Positions 1 through 16,395 of a DNA stretch of 64,000 nt are shown here, piece by piece. The position numbers and the translations under genes were made by a program. How positions within the stretch are numbered: position 1 is the stretch's first letter; each line of letters begins with the position of its first letter. The notes below the pieces were generated by a model. That model made no database searches, had not been told where the DNA came from, and saw only the letters and a program-made list of their open reading frames with translations. Source of the DNA: Neoechinorhynchus agilis (taxonomy: Eukaryota > Acanthocephala); contig CM121341.1 of assembly GCA_051530055.1 (NCBI GenBank), positions 17,050,001 to 17,114,000 on the forward strand, read 5' to 3'.

Positions 1-370
1 TTATGCTTTTCATTCATTTTTAACACGTCGTTGGTCAGTTGTTTCAAGCAAAATTTTGCTTCCTTCCATGATGTTGAGCGAAGTGATGTGTAAATCCGTC
101 TTCCTACGTTTTGTTCCTTCTCTATAAAATGCGACATTGCCATTTTCAAAGTCCGAGAACGGATGCCCACTCGTACCTCTTCGTTGTGTTGCGGTTTTCA
201 TTCATTTTTTAGACGTCGCTGGTCAGAAGTTTTAAGCAAAAGTTTTGCTTCCTTCTATGATGTTGGACGCAGCGATTGGCGATCCCACGCTCCCGATCTA
301 TACAATACAAAACAATTTTTAAGTGACTGATGAAGTACGGCTTTCTCTTTCGAAATATTTGAATTCAATA
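1..370 (+). repeat. Two partial tandem units of a hammerhead-bearing repeat
   Basis: Positions 8-105 and 196-290 are diverged copies of one another: both run from a CATTCATTTTT stretch through an ACGTCG/TGGTCAG block and an AAAATTTTGCTTCCTTC-like block. The inner block also occurs at about 16620-16700 inside the foldback element there, so this is the same dispersed family. The unit ends in a hammerhead-like motif at 327-359. No convincing protein is encoded. This may be the edge of a PLE-type terminal repeat or a retrozyme-like element cut by the window start. Confidence 0.55.
327..359 (+). ncRNA. Hammerhead ribozyme-like motif
   Basis: CTGATGA at 327-333 is followed by a poorly paired stem II region and GAAA at 352-355, then TATT, so the short self-complementary AUAU of PLE-type hammerheads is present. 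Stem II is weak here, so this copy is probably decayed. Confidence 0.4.
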
Positions 371-3260
371 AAATGTATTTTATCCATGTGATTTTTTTCT
401 TAAAAGATTATATTTTTAACACATTAAACAATCTGTTTGAAGCACACTCACCACCTCCCGCCAAATTCCAGCTTTTGTCCTTCCTCGACCGTCGCCATCA
501 CGCTGGCAACATTGCCTCGTTGTACTGCCAGCGAGATATTTTGTCGAAGGAATACGCCTGCTCTTGAGTCTCCGGTCGTTTCTCTCAATTTCTTCGAGAG
601 ATCCAGGAGCAGAGTGAGTGCTGGGGGCGTGCATATCGGGAGACCAAGTCTTAAGGATACTGCGATCCTCGTTACCTCATCAGTAAGAAGAGTTCCCACT
701 GATGCCAGAGGAACAGCCTCCAACCACGCCCCAGATTCTCGTGTTTAAACTGCCAACAGTCTAGCTCGGACGACCCCATCGCGAGAACCTGAAAGTAGAG
801 AGCTGTGAGCTCTCGCGACAAGAGGTCCGTCCCAGATCGACTGTCTGAGGCCATTTACGGGAACATAGTTAGCGCCTGTCTGCTAGCACCATTCCTCAAC
901 CGCCACCACGAAATCTAGGTCAAGACAGAACTTTTCCTTCAAAATTTTCTTCGCTATAGATTGACTCCCGTCATACGATCCAAGAAAGGCTGGCAAGGCA
1001 AGGTCTACACTAGCACCCGAATGCCCAATCCCTCAGATGACACAAGCAAAGAAGCTTGTCGCAACGCCTCATCTGAGAGCTGGGCATTTAAAATACGCTC
1101 GAGACAAGCCCTCACCTTGCCGTCGAGCTTAGCCAATCCTTCCTTATGTTTGAAAAATGTTGCTGTGCGAACCTTGTACAATAATTTGGGGATGAAGAGC
1201 GCGTTCTTTATGAGAAACAAGGCTTCATGAGCCGAGAGAGCGCTCACCCTATCTCACAGCAACGAAAGTTTCGGTATGATATGACCGATCTCATCTTCCA
1301 CATTTTAATCGAAGACGCAACTGCCCAGTAGGCTGAGTTGCTCCCGAGTCACGAGTTTCAGACCTGGAGCTACGGCCTCGAACCCAGCCATTAGTTCTTT
1401 GACTTTGGCGGCGTCTCCAATATTCAATACAAGGAGCTCACATTTTCCAGCATTGAGCTCAATGCCCATCTTCGAGGTCTCCCTAACCAGCGTCTCCAAA
1501 TCGCGCAGTACAACGGAGGGATCACCTTCGAGCGCAGCGTCATCCAAGTACCAAGCGTTGAAGCTGGAATGGAGAGAATGCGCTATTGGATTTACTGTTA
1601 GGGAGAATGCGATTGGACCGAGGAGATCTCCTTGCTGCACTCCTATTTCGGACCAAATGAGGTGGTCTTCGAAAAGCAAAGAAGTCGCCGTCCCGTAGGC
1701 ATTGAGAAAATACTGGAAGGCTTCTGGGGCATGATCCCTAATTGCGCGGAACATGGTTTCTCTATTGAGAGAGTTAAAGGCGTTCCGAAAATCACACTTA
1801 AGAATCACGCACTTCTCTGAGCTTCTCGTAGCAAAGTTTCGGAGCGAGCGGACAATAGCTTCCGCCCCGCAGGATGTGCAGCAGCCCAGTTGGACTGGAC
1901 GAAGTTGCTGTCCGGTTTTCTCTGTAATACGTTTGCAGAGAATTTTTCCTGCGAGTCGGCGTATCGTCGAAGATACGGCGATGGGACGGATCCCACCTTC
2001 TTTTTTTGTGAGCGCACACAATGAGGCTCCGAAAAATAGGTCCTTTGCAACGGGGTTCAGGTCTCTCCAGTCAGGCGGTCGACTATTCGAGAAAGCGCAC
2101 TTCCTAGAGAGAGCTGCTTCACCAGTTGAAAAGGACATCATGTCCTTTAGGTGCTGAGACCTTAGTCCGTCAAGCCCATGACCCTAACCATTTGCAAAAG
2201 ATGAGATGGCCTTTTGTAACTCTGAAATTTGAGTGGGCGTCCTGTCTTGTATGGGAGGAGATGGAATTTCAAAACTTCCGCTACTACATGGTTGCTTCGA
2301 CCGGAGTATTTGTAGCGTCTCGCTGTCTCCTTTTGCGAAACTGTCGGAGGATGACAATAACCGAACAGCCCCCCGAACATCTCCGTCCGCAAGCTTCGAA
2401 GAGACACGTTCAGTCAGTGATCGCTTTGAAAAACGGCAGCGAAACTCTTCCTTCGTGCGTCCCTTACGAACCTCGCGGAGATTCCTTTCAAAATCGTTAA
2501 ATATTTGTTCAAAGGAGGCTAACCTTTCCTTGATTGTTGATGTCAAAGACACCCCAGAATCACCGCTGGTGTAGAGGACTAAGCGCGGGAAAGCGACGAG
2601 CCGTGTCCATGATGGCTCACAGCTCCTTTGAAGGCAACCGTTGGCCAATCCCGTAAATGATTTGGCGACCAGATATCGCGCGCCTTTAGGTATCCGTTTC
2701 AGGACGTTCCTGGGCAGAAACCGCACAATATCAGGTATCGAAATAGAATCAGTTGTGATCTGAGGGGTCTCAGACACGAAAGGTTCGGTTAATTGTGGCG
2801 GAGAACCAGACCCGTTACAGCAGAGATCCCGGGGACCATGGACAAACAAAACCCCAAATTGGTTAATTTATAAGACTTACCGCAAACCGGACACAAACCA
2901 GCAGAGACGCGTGGGAGCCCGGCAGCGTTGATCTTCTCAGGTTGATCATGATCGATAAGTGGCGCGTTCAAATTATCTACGTCAGCAGCGTCGATTGTAG
3001 GCGATTTGAACACATTGTGACGTAATTTGGAATTTCGGCGAAACCTATCCGATGCTGAGATCGTAATGAGCCTTCTTGCAGGTATAGGGCTGGGAGGTGA
3101 ATCTGATCCGTCGCTATATCCATCGTCTGATTTCCTCGTATTCGTTCCGTCAATTTCCATTGTTTCGCGGGATTTCGTAGTTTTAGTCTGTAATCCGCTG
3201 CTTGCAAGCTTTTTCAACTTTTGTTTGTTGAAATCTTTCTACTTGCTTGTAAGTTTTTAA
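370..3260 (-). mobile_element. Broken LINE with zinc finger, RT and RLE tail (R2/NeSL-like group)
   Basis: Read on the minus strand, the piece at 3217-2789 carries a CPVCGKSYKLTNLG zinc-finger motif. A linker follows at 2849-2184. The RT is at 2141-1305, with GGIRPIAV, DFRNAFNS, GVQQGD and WYLDD motifs. C-terminal pieces run down to about 448, ending in an AVQRGNVASV motif shared with three other fragments in this window. The coding sequence is split over several frames, so it is dead. In related fragments (41.8 and 62.2 kb) the C-terminus has KRPDG followed by WD, resembling a restriction-like endonuclease (RLE). Clade assignment is inference; R2, NeSL and their kin share this plan. Confidence 0.8.
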
Positions 3261-3672
3261 ATATGTGTTAGTGCTCACCACAATTGAAACTTTATCATGC
3301 CAACGGATTTTCTCTTCGTTGATAGTTTTGACAAAATATCCACATTTCCCGAGGCTATGATGCTGCGCTATGGTTTAGCAACTTACGCAATAGGCGTCCG
3401 TTTTGACTGCATTGCATTACGCCGGTTTATTCGTTACGGTTGCTGCATTAGTCGGTTTCCGCCTTGCAGATTGCAATTGCTTCTATGCAGCCTTCGGTTA
3501 TTCACCTCCATCTTCTTAAGACTTCATTTTGGAGTATCCGAAGAACTTTTTTGTACATTTACTCAAAGTTTAGATTTTCTCAAGTTGGATTTAGAATATT
3601 CGGTAATAAAACTTTTCACCCTCAATGTAAAGTATTTCAGACACATCGATTTTCCGTTTTGAAATCCAAAAA
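3261..3672. other. Short non-coding gap upstream of GFAT
   Basis: No supported gene. The start (about 3278-3315) resembles the sequence flanking the hammerhead repeats near 33.1 kb (a CACAATTGAAACTTTATCAT-like block followed by GGATTTTCTC). The promoter and 5' UTR of GFAT should lie here; no clear TATA box or other element was recognised. Confidence 0.4.
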
Positions 3673-7882
<4,210 letters not shown>

Positions 7883-7945
7883 ATCGTTGTGAAAGGTTAC
7901 TATTTCGAGCTTGTTTTTGGCATTCAGGACTGTATTTAATTCCCT

Positions 7946-8748
7946 TTAAAGGTCATTCATAATTGTACGAATATCGTTTTCGACTTTTTCCATCCAATTG
8001 TCCACATCTCCCATATGCTAAAATAAAAAAGAATTTAATACCCTAAAATCTAAACTTCAACGACTTTAATCATTTGTGTGTACTAATTAAAAACAAAATG
8101 GATTCGAGTACTTTAAATGAATCGAACTCTTGTGAGGCAGAGGTGGTGGAATTTTATTCAAAACTTTCCCCTTTAATAAACTTTCATTCATGAAATGGCT
8201 AAACTGCCAATTTTGATCTCTTAATGCAAAATTTCCGGGATTGATTTCCTCACCTTAAAAATTCACTTTTGGTTTGGAAAATCGAACATTCACGTATTTT
8301 TTTGCACCACCACCGACGGCACCGAAGCTACCGCAAAAGACAACACCGATGCCACCACCACCGACGACACCGAAAACCTTTTAAAGTTGAATTACCTTTC
8401 TAGCAGCTTCAAACTCCGTTCCCATTTCTTTCCAACGGGACAATTCATTTTCCAACTGTACGACTGAACCATGAACGCTTTTTAGAAGTTGAGCAATTCT
8501 TTTTTGATTCGAGTAAGCCTTCAGAGCACTGATGAGAAATTTAAAATCCAAAATCGAATGCTGATTACTTACTCTTCATTTGTGGCGTCTACCACTGCTG
8601 CAGCTAAGGATATAATCATTTTTTCAGATTTAGTTTGAAGGGACACTAAAGATTTTGATTTGGTTTGCGCTTTGATCTGCTTTAAATTACCAATCTCCCC
8701 TTTAATGTCTCGAAGTCGCTTTTTGTGGGTTTCATACAAATCGTTCAT
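7946..8748 (-). CDS. BLOC1S1: BLOC-1 subunit 1 (GCN5L1)
   Basis: A small coiled-coil subunit shared by the BLOC-1 and BORC complexes, which act in biogenesis and positioning of lysosome-related organelles. Three exons on the minus strand (8748-8573, 8528-8396, 8017-7946) have GT-AG introns and join to 126 residues; the human protein has 125. The middle exon gives AYSNQKRIAQLL, matching the family's AYMNQRKLD region. The last exon gives MGDVDNWMEKVENDIRTI, matching GDVENWARSIELDMRTI. The start chosen is MNDLYETHKKRL, because it aligns with the short family N-terminus. An upstream in-frame ATG at 8817 also exists, but the intervening sequence looks like a splice acceptor or UTR. The gene is convergent with GFAT. 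Intron 2 (8018-8395) holds a CCACCACCGACG-type minisatellite. Confidence 0.88.
8299..8382. repeat. CACCACCACCGACG minisatellite
   Basis: Degenerate repeats of CACCACCGACGRCACCGA lie inside BLOC1S1 intron 2. The same motif recurs at 59266-59290, upstream of a LINE copy, so it may be carried by a transposon. Confidence 0.6.
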
Positions 8749-9785
8749 CTGAAGTGAAATGAACTTTTTAGACCGCGGAAAAGATTCATTCTTATAGGGA
8801 TTCTCAAATGATGTCAATCTTAGGAAGAAGAATTATTATGTGAAAGGTCAACAAACCTATAAGAGGCACTTTACTTCTTTTCTGAACAATCTTCTGTCTC
8901 GTACTCTTCGTCTAAATCTCTCAGACGATCTTCGTTCAACATCAGATATCCCGTGTTCTATAGACCGTTTAAGCGTAAGAGAATTTATCGAGGAAGCTAC
9001 ATCTACCAGCACAAATTCAAGTTTAACGATTGACCCAAACTTAATTACCTATTCCACGTTTATTGAAGGCGATTAAACCACAGCTTCAGATAAAGAGTTC
9101 ATATTTGCAGAATGTTAAGGGTTTACTTAATTCTCTGATTGCGAGATGCAATGACTTAAATAGTGGTCGAGTCATGTCTTTTTATTTTGTCTCGCACCAT
9201 ACGAACGTTGTCAATGAGGTAGCGGCATGAGCACTCGAGAAAAGGTTGAATGAGAACGAAGAGGACTTAAATATATTCGGAATGCTACCGACGGACGTGA
9301 ATGGACTCACTTTCGATATAACGACCGACGTTATAGACAAATCCGTCGACTGTAATGGGAAACAGCTTTGCTACCGTCTTGGCATTGATTTTCCTCGATG
9401 ATTTGGAAATGCAGTACAAATTCTCGCATGTAACGCCGAGCCAAATTTATCTCCATTATGTGGATGATGTGTTGTTCACTTGCAGCGAGGATTGTGAGGT
9501 CGACGACAATGAAAGGAGGTTGAATTCGATGGATCCTATTGAAGGGAATAAGGTGACGCGAGACAAACCGTCGGATTATCTACCATCTCTCAATTTGTAC
9601 TTCAAAGTTAATGACATCACTGATTTCAGCTGGTTTCGCAAACCATGGCGATAGACAGGGTGAACGAAATTTTCGCGGATAATGGATATACACATAACGA
9701 TATCATGCGATCCCAGCAGCGGTGTGAAAGAGGTGAAACGAAAAGATGATCGTTCACACAATCGATATGGAGGAAACCCGATTCT

Positions 9786-10530
9786 CAAGATAAAAATATA
9801 TTCTGTGTCTTTAAGTGTAGTCTTTTCACGGCTGATAATTTTTCCTTGAGTACACAGCCCACCGATCTGGGCCAGGGAAGCGCTTAAAATCACTTAATAC
9901 CCTGAACCATACGGTTATAAGTTGGTACATCCCTCTGGGTTCTCAGATACCTCCAGGAGGCGCCGTAGTTGTGCCTATCTCTCTTCATCGACCTATCTCT
10001 AGGGTCGACCTCTCGTCGTCGTCGACCGTCATCCTCCGGATCCGTCATCCAGTCCGGCCGGATCCGGCATCCAAATTCACTTCCGGATCCATCATCCACT
10101 TCAATTCCCGATCCGTCATTCATCCACTCCAAATTCCGGATCCATCATCCACTTTAAATTAAGGTGATCACGAGGACCCAGAGGTACATGGTTCATCTTC
10201 TTTATCAAAATAAGACGTGTAATTATTATGCGGTCAGGTGGACTAAAGTTCCTGATCCCAGTTTTGGTCGAAAAGTTCGAATCCGTTACCTCTGATGACG
10301 CACATCCAAATGGGACGAAATACCGATGAAGGGAGGAAACTCACTGATGAGTCCCGCCTTCCTGAGGTATATTAAGATCCGAAGGGACTTAAAACTCATA
10401 AACGTGTGCTTCAGGGTATTAAGTGATTCAAGCGCTTTCCTGATACAAGATATCGGTGGACTGTGCCCAAGGAATAATTATCAGTCGTGAAAAAAACCAC
10501 ACTTAAAAACACAGAATAAAAGTCACCGGC
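9786..10530. repeat. Inverted-repeat element nested in the PLE relic
   Basis: The arms at about 9786-9960 and 10355-10530 are reverse complements with moderate divergence: for example AGGGTATTAAGTGATT on the right arm matches AATCACTTAATACCCT on the left, and the AATTATCAGYCGTGAAAA block is shared. The inside holds a GGATCC-rich minisatellite, a LINE 3'-end fragment and a CTGATGAGTCCC hammerhead-like core at 10344. No protein is encoded. Confidence 0.7.
10030..10215 (+). repeat. GGATCC-type minisatellite and LINE 3' end
   Basis: At 10030-10160 there are about six imperfect copies of a CCGGATCCRTCATCCA motif, then a GAGGACCCAGAGGTACATGG block and AAATAAGACGTGTAATTATTA. The last two blocks match the 3' end of the LINE fragment at 57.5-58.4 kb and that at 40 kb, so this looks like a 3' tail of that family. 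Confidence 0.65.
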
Positions 10531-10984
10531 TAGCCAGAGTTCAAAAAATAAAAATATATCAGTAAAAAATTCACTAGCCGCCTACAATTCGGCGAATCCT
10601 CACGAGAACTAGACATCATGAAACGCTCTCCAACATTGTGTTTGATGTGTACTCATGGACCAGGGAAGACCGTGGACACAAATGGCAGACAAGATTCGAT
10701 TTACACTCGATGCTTCGTGGTCTACGAGATGACCATCAAACGATGTTTGGCCGATAACAATCGCACGGTCATCCATAGGCAAGCAAAAATGAGAAGCCTT
10801 TGTGTCAACGTTTGACGGAATACATTCGCTATGCAATGAATCCGGACGCAAAATCATCGCCACACCATGAGAAAAACACTACTCATAGTGCCACAGCGAC
10901 TGAGAAGTAAAACTCTACAGACGAGTTCCTGAGGAAGCTGTAGGACGGCTAAAGCTTGAAAATAAAGATTTTCTCTGGTCAATT

Positions 10985-13900
10985 TAAAAACCAAACTTGA
11001 AAAAATTATCAGCTAATTGAAATGTATATTTAGGAATCAGTAATTAAAAATCATTAATTAAAAATCACAGACTTCTTTAAAGCAATTTGAACGTAAAGAA
11101 AATCTTATGGAACCACAAAGATAACAACCCATCTAAAACGAAAAAATCGTCTTTTTCTACCATAGATGTTGTCTATCTTCAGCGCTGTTAAGCATCGGCG
11201 TCAGGTTCCTACGTTGAAACCAGCAAATATCCTAATCTCATTCTTAGTTGATCGAGCAAAACAAAAGTGAGAATGGTATGCGATGCCAGTCTCAGAAATG
11301 CAGGAACCAATTATCAGACAAATAATTCGTCTATTTTAAATGTATATTTAAAAATCATTAATAATTTCTATGTAAAGAAAACTCCTAAGGAACCACAAAG
11401 ATAACAACCCATCCAAAACGACGTGTGTATGGTATGCGATGCCAGTCTCAGAAATGTAGGAACCAATTATGAGACAAATAATTCGTCTATTTTAAATTTA
11501 TATTTAAGAATCAGTAATAATTTCTATGTAAAGAAAAATCTTATGGAACCACAAAGATAACAACCCATCTAAAACGAACAAATCGTCTTTTTCTACCATA
11601 AATTTCTACCGTTATCTATCTTCCGCGCTCTTAAGCTTCGGCGTCAGGTTCCTTCTTTGAAACCGGCAAATATCCTAATCTCATTCTTAGTTGATCTAGG
11701 AAAATAAACGTGAGAATGATATGCGATGCCAGTCTCAGAAATCCAGGAACCAATTATGAGACAAATAATTCGACTATTTTAAATTTATATTTAAGAATCA
11801 GTAATAATTTCTAGGTAAAGAAAAATCTTATGGAACCACAAAGATAACAACCCATCTAAAACGAACAAATCGTCTTTTTCTACCATAAATTTCTACCGTT
11901 ATCTATCTTCAGCGCTCTTAAGCCTCGGCGTCAGGTTCCTTCTTTGAAACCGGCAAATATCCTAATCTCATTCTTAGTTGATCTAGGAAAATAAACGTGA
12001 GAATGATATGCGATGCCAGTCTCAGAAATCCAGGAACCAATTATGAGACAAATAATTCGACTATTTTAAATTTATATTTAAGAATCAGTAATAATTTCTA
12101 GGTAAAGAAAAATCTTATGGAACCACAAAGATAACAACCCATCTAAAACGAACAAATCGTCTTTTTCTACCATAAATTTCTACCGTTATCTATCCTCAGC
12201 GCTCTTAAGCCTCGGCGTAAGGTTCCTTCTTCGAAACCGGCAAATATCCTAATCTCATTCTTAGTTGATCCAGGAAAATAAAAGTGAGAATGGTATGCGA
12301 TGCCAGTCTCAGAAATGCAGGAAATATTTATCAGACTAATAATTCGTCTATTTTAAATGTATATTTAAAAATCATTAATAATTTCTAAGTAAAGAAAACT
12401 CTTAAGGGACCACAAAGATAACAATCCATCCAAAACGACGTGTGTATGGTATGCGATGCCAGTCTCAGAAATGTAGGAACCAATTATCAGACAAATAATT
12501 CGTCTATTTTTTTTATTATATTTAAGAATCAGTAATAATTTCTAGGTAAAGAAAAATCTTATGGAACCACAAAGATAACAACCCATCTAAAACGAAAAAA
12601 TCGTCTTTTTCTACCATAAATTTCTACCGTTGTCTATCTTCAGCGCTCTTAAGCCTCGGCGTCAGGTTCCTTCTTTGAAACCGGCAAATATCCTAATCTC
12701 ATTCTTAGTTGATCCAGGAAAATAAACGTGAGAATGATATGCGATGCCAGTCTCAGAAATGCAGGAAATATTTATCAGACTAATAATTCGTCTATTTTAA
12801 ATGTATATTTAAAAATCACTAATAATTTCTAAGTAAAGAAAACTCTTAAGGGACCACAAAGATAACAACCCATCCAAAACGACGTGTGTATGGTATGCGA
12901 TGCCAGTCTCAGAAATGTAGGAACCAATTATCTGACAAATAATTCGTCTATTTTAAAATTATATTTAAGAATCAGTAATAATTTCTAGGTAAAGAAAAAT
13001 CTTATGGAACCACAAAGATAACAACCCATCTAAAACGAAAAAATCGTCTTTTTCTACCATAAATTTCTACCGTTGTCTATCTTCGGTGCTCTTATGCCTC
13101 GGCGTAAAGTTCCTTCTTTGAAACCGGCAAATATCCTAATCTCATTCTTAGTTGATCCAGGAAAATAAAAGTGAGAATGGTATGCGATGCCAGTCTCAGA
13201 ATTGCAGGAACCAACTATCAGACAAATAATTCGTCTATTTTAAATGTATATTTAAAAATCATTAATAATTTCTATGTAAAGAAAACTCTTAAGGGACCAC
13301 AAAGATAACAACCCATCCAAAACGACGTGTGTATGGTATGCGATGCCAGTCTCAGAAATGTAGGAACCAATTATCTGACAAATAATTCGTCTATTTTAAA
13401 ATTATATTTAATAATCAGTAATAATTTCTAGGTAAAGAAAAATCTTATGGAACCACAAAGATAACAACCCATCTAAAACGAAAAAATCGTCTTTTTCTAC
13501 CATAAATTTCTACCGTTGTCTATCTTCAGCGCTCTTAAGCCTCGGCGTCAGGTTCCTTCTTTGAAACCGGCAAATATCCTAATCTCATTCTTAGTTGATC
13601 CAGGAAAATAAACGTGAGAATGATATGCGATGCCTGTCTCAGAAATCCAGGAACCAATTATGAGACAAATAATTCGACTATTAAAATTTATATTTAAGAA
13701 TCAGTAATAATTTCTATGTAAAGAAAAATCTTATGGAACCACAAAGATAACAACAACCCATCTAAAACGAACAAATCGTCTTTTTCTACCGTAAATTTCT
13801 ACCGTTATCTATCTTCCGCGCTCTTAAGCCTCGGCGTCAGGTTCCTTCTTTGAAACCGGCAAATATCCTAATCTCATTCTTAGTTGATCCAGGAAAATAA

Positions 13901-14690
13901 ACGTGAGAATGATATGCGATGCCAGTCTCAGAAATCCAGGAACCAATTATGAGACAAATAATTCGACTATTAAAATTTATATTTAAGAATCAGTAATAAT
14001 TTCTATGTAAAGAAAAATCTTATGGAACCACAAAGATAACAACAACCCATCTAAAACGAACAAATCGTCTTTTTCACCGTAAATTTCTACCGTTATCTAT
14101 CTTCCGCGCTCTTAAGCCCGGCGTCAGGTTCCTTCTTTGAAACCGGCAAATATCCTAATCTCATTCTTAGTTGATCTAGGAAAATAAACGTGAGAATGAT
14201 ATGCGATGCCAGTCTCAGAAATCAGGAACCAATTATGAGACAAATAATTCGACTATTAAAATTTATATTTAAGAATCAGTAATAATTTCTATGTAAAGAA
14301 AATCTTATGGAACCACAAAGATAACAACAACCCATCTAAAACGAACAAATCGTCTTTTTCTACCGTAAATTTCTACCGTTATCTATCTTCGCGCTCTTAA
14401 GCCTCGCGTCAGGTTCCTTCTTTGAAACCGGCAAATATCCTAATCTCATTCTTAGTTGATCTAGGAAAATAAACGTGAGAATGATATGCGATGCCAGTCT
14501 CAGAAATCCAGGAACCAATTATGAGACAAATAATTCGACTATTAAAATTTATATTTAAGAATCAGTAATAATTTCTATGTAAAGAAAAATCTTAAGGAAC
14601 CACAGAGATAACAACAACCCATCTAAAACGAAAAAATCGTCTTTTTCTACCATAAATTTCTACCGTTGTCTATCTTCAGCGCTCTTAAGC
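10985..14690 (-). repeat. Tandem array of carrier-gene 3' ends (about 288 and 442 bp units)
   Basis: The anchor AAATATCCTAATCTCATTCT recurs near 11222, 11663, 11951, 12239, 12681, 13125, 13568, 13858, 14145 and 14429, then in the gene at 14716. The spacings fall into two classes, about 284-290 bp and about 441-444 bp, in the order B A A B B B A A A A. Each unit contains the last 35-40 codons of the SLC25 gene on the minus strand, still in frame with the DAEA stop, plus about 170 bp of 3' flank. The longer B unit adds a 154-bp truncated piece. A real splice acceptor before the coding piece is not visible, so these are not spare exons. Confidence 0.95.
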
Positions 14691-15654
14691 CTCGGCGTCA
14701 GGTTCCTTTGAAACCGGCAAATATCCTAATCTCATTCTTAGTTGTTCCAGGAAAATAAATGTGAGAATGGTATGCGGTGCCAGTCTCAGAAAGGCAGGAA
14801 CGAACCCTTTGAAGAATCCCGCAGGTCCGGCTTTGGCAATATCTTTTACACATGAGAGTACTCCGTGTTTATAATATCCAGGTGGAGCGTTCATTAATCT
14901 CGTCTTCGTTACATCGATTGGCATCGTCATCGCAGTTGCAACTGTGCCAGCCAAGGAACTCGCTGTGAAGTGAGTCGCCAGATTGTCATTGAAGTATCCG
15001 GAACTCAGTAAGACTTGTTTGATTTGTTCATAAAACGCGAGCTGGCCGATGTTCATTGCACCACCTCTTACGCTCGCGGTTAATCCTCCTCCAAACATTC
15101 TTTTGACTCCTTCTTCTCTATACACTCTCAAAAGTCCGTCAAGAGCGTGCTTATATTGACGACGCTGTTCAACCGGAAGCTTTATATCGTTCTGCATTCG
15201 AACATTTACCAGATCCGCCGGTGTCCCAACAAAACCGCCACAAAATCCAGCCGATCCAGCCAAGACTACTTTTTCGACGAAGCTCAGTTTGATTGCGCCG
15301 TTGGAATCTGGCTTCTTTGATGAACGTACGACTTCATATATTCCGAATCGAGTGGTCGAATATGTCAATTGTCGACATATAGACGCACTTAGGCCATTGT
15401 AAAGACCCAACATCCCAGCATCTTTGAGAACTTGTTTCCCAGTGCCTATAATTTCATCGAGATTATAGTTTTTAAATGGAAAACACACCAAATAATCCGA
15501 ATTGAACCGTTTGTTGGGTTTGTAGCTGAACTTTAAGGAGATCAAGTGGATGGGTAAAGCAGACAGCCATGGAACCTGCCACCCCTCCAAAATACCATCG
15601 AGAATTCCGATTTTTGTTCACACGACCAAGGGCAATCACATTTGTAACTGACAT
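14685..15654 (-). CDS. SLC25A10: Mitochondrial dicarboxylate carrier, copy 1
   Basis: A mitochondrial inner-membrane carrier that exchanges malate or succinate for phosphate or sulfur anions. Two exons (15654-15489 and 15445-14685) flank a 43-nt intron from GTGTGT to ATAG and give 308 residues. Three carrier repeats show THPLDLLKV, GTPADLVNVR and MPIDVTKTR signatures, and RWYFGG at the N-terminus fits the dicarboxylate carrier subfamily. The 3' half (up to about 15274) is almost identical in DNA to copy 2 (19225-20169), while the 5' half is clearly diverged and alone has an intron. That points to gene conversion or a recombinant copy. The reading frame is open, so it may be functional. Confidence 0.88.
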
Positions 15655-16395
15655 ATTGCAAGCTATTTTCCGACTGATTGGACTTCGTCGTTTCTTATTT
15701 TAGTATAAAAAGAAGAGTTGAATTTCCGCTTGCGCTAAAAATAAAACACTTATAATATAATTGATTTTGGGCAAAGTTTTTATTTTTCGATCATCACCTA
15801 AGCGTCTTACACAGACGATCTTAGCAGGAATATTTTTACGTAGATTCTCAGGCAAGCTGATTTTTGTGACATTGTCTTCTCGATGAGTTTACCTTCTTTT
15901 CGACGAATGTCGGAAAATAATGCTTTCTTCAGCTTTTCTATAGAAAAAGTGCTACTACATGCATTTATTTCGAGATTAAAAGAAATTGTTTGAGAATAGA
16001 ATACAATGAAGATAAATTATTAAAATAGCAAAGAGATTAAAATTAATCGAACATCCTATTTAATGATAGGAGCTGTGCGTTTATGGGCATAATTTGAGCA
16101 AAATAGCGATTACTAACTGAAAGGAATAATATATATTTACAGTGTTCCAAAACTTTGGTTTTAAAGAAAAGAGTATTTAATATGCCTGATTCTTTTTGAA
16201 TACGATATTAAACGTCAGTATAAAATTTTAGACCTAAAATATTTCCCGGAAATGGACGTGAGCATGTTCGTTAATAGAATTAATGATCAATTTTATTAGG
16301 CTATTCTATATCCTTTCAAAAGTTGAATTTCCTTTTTGATTTTTTACAAGTCCCTGGGAATTTCTTTTAGAAAAGTAGAATATAAATTCTTTAGA
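15655..16395. other. Non-coding stretch between carrier copy 1 and foldback element
   Basis: AT-rich sequence without a supported gene. The promoter of carrier copy 1 should be at the left edge. Nothing else was recognised. Confidence 0.5.

Larger units (their letters stand above)
8830..10970 (+). mobile_element. Penelope-like element relic, split by an inverted-repeat insertion
   Basis: The 9350-9650 part reads MGNSFATVLALIFLDD and, further on, YVDDVLFTC, the RT active-site region as found in PLEs. At 10570-10900 a VVYEMTIKRC stretch and RLTEYIRYAMNPDAKSS correspond to the C-terminal GIY-YIG endonuclease region. A degenerate hammerhead-like motif (CTGAGGA at 10929) followed by AAAGCTTGAAAATAAAG marks the likely 3' end. 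The element is broken in many places. Between the two coding blocks sits the inverted-repeat element at 9786-10530. The piece at 8840-9076 is only tentatively part of it. Confidence 0.65.

Noticed and set aside
11000-14680. Array units as mutually exclusive last exons of the carrier gene
   Set aside because: Each unit has an open C-terminal frame, but the base context before it on the minus strand has no AG splice acceptor.
10985-14690. CRISPR-like array
   Set aside because: Units are 288-442 bp, with no short repeat/spacer alternation, in an animal genome.
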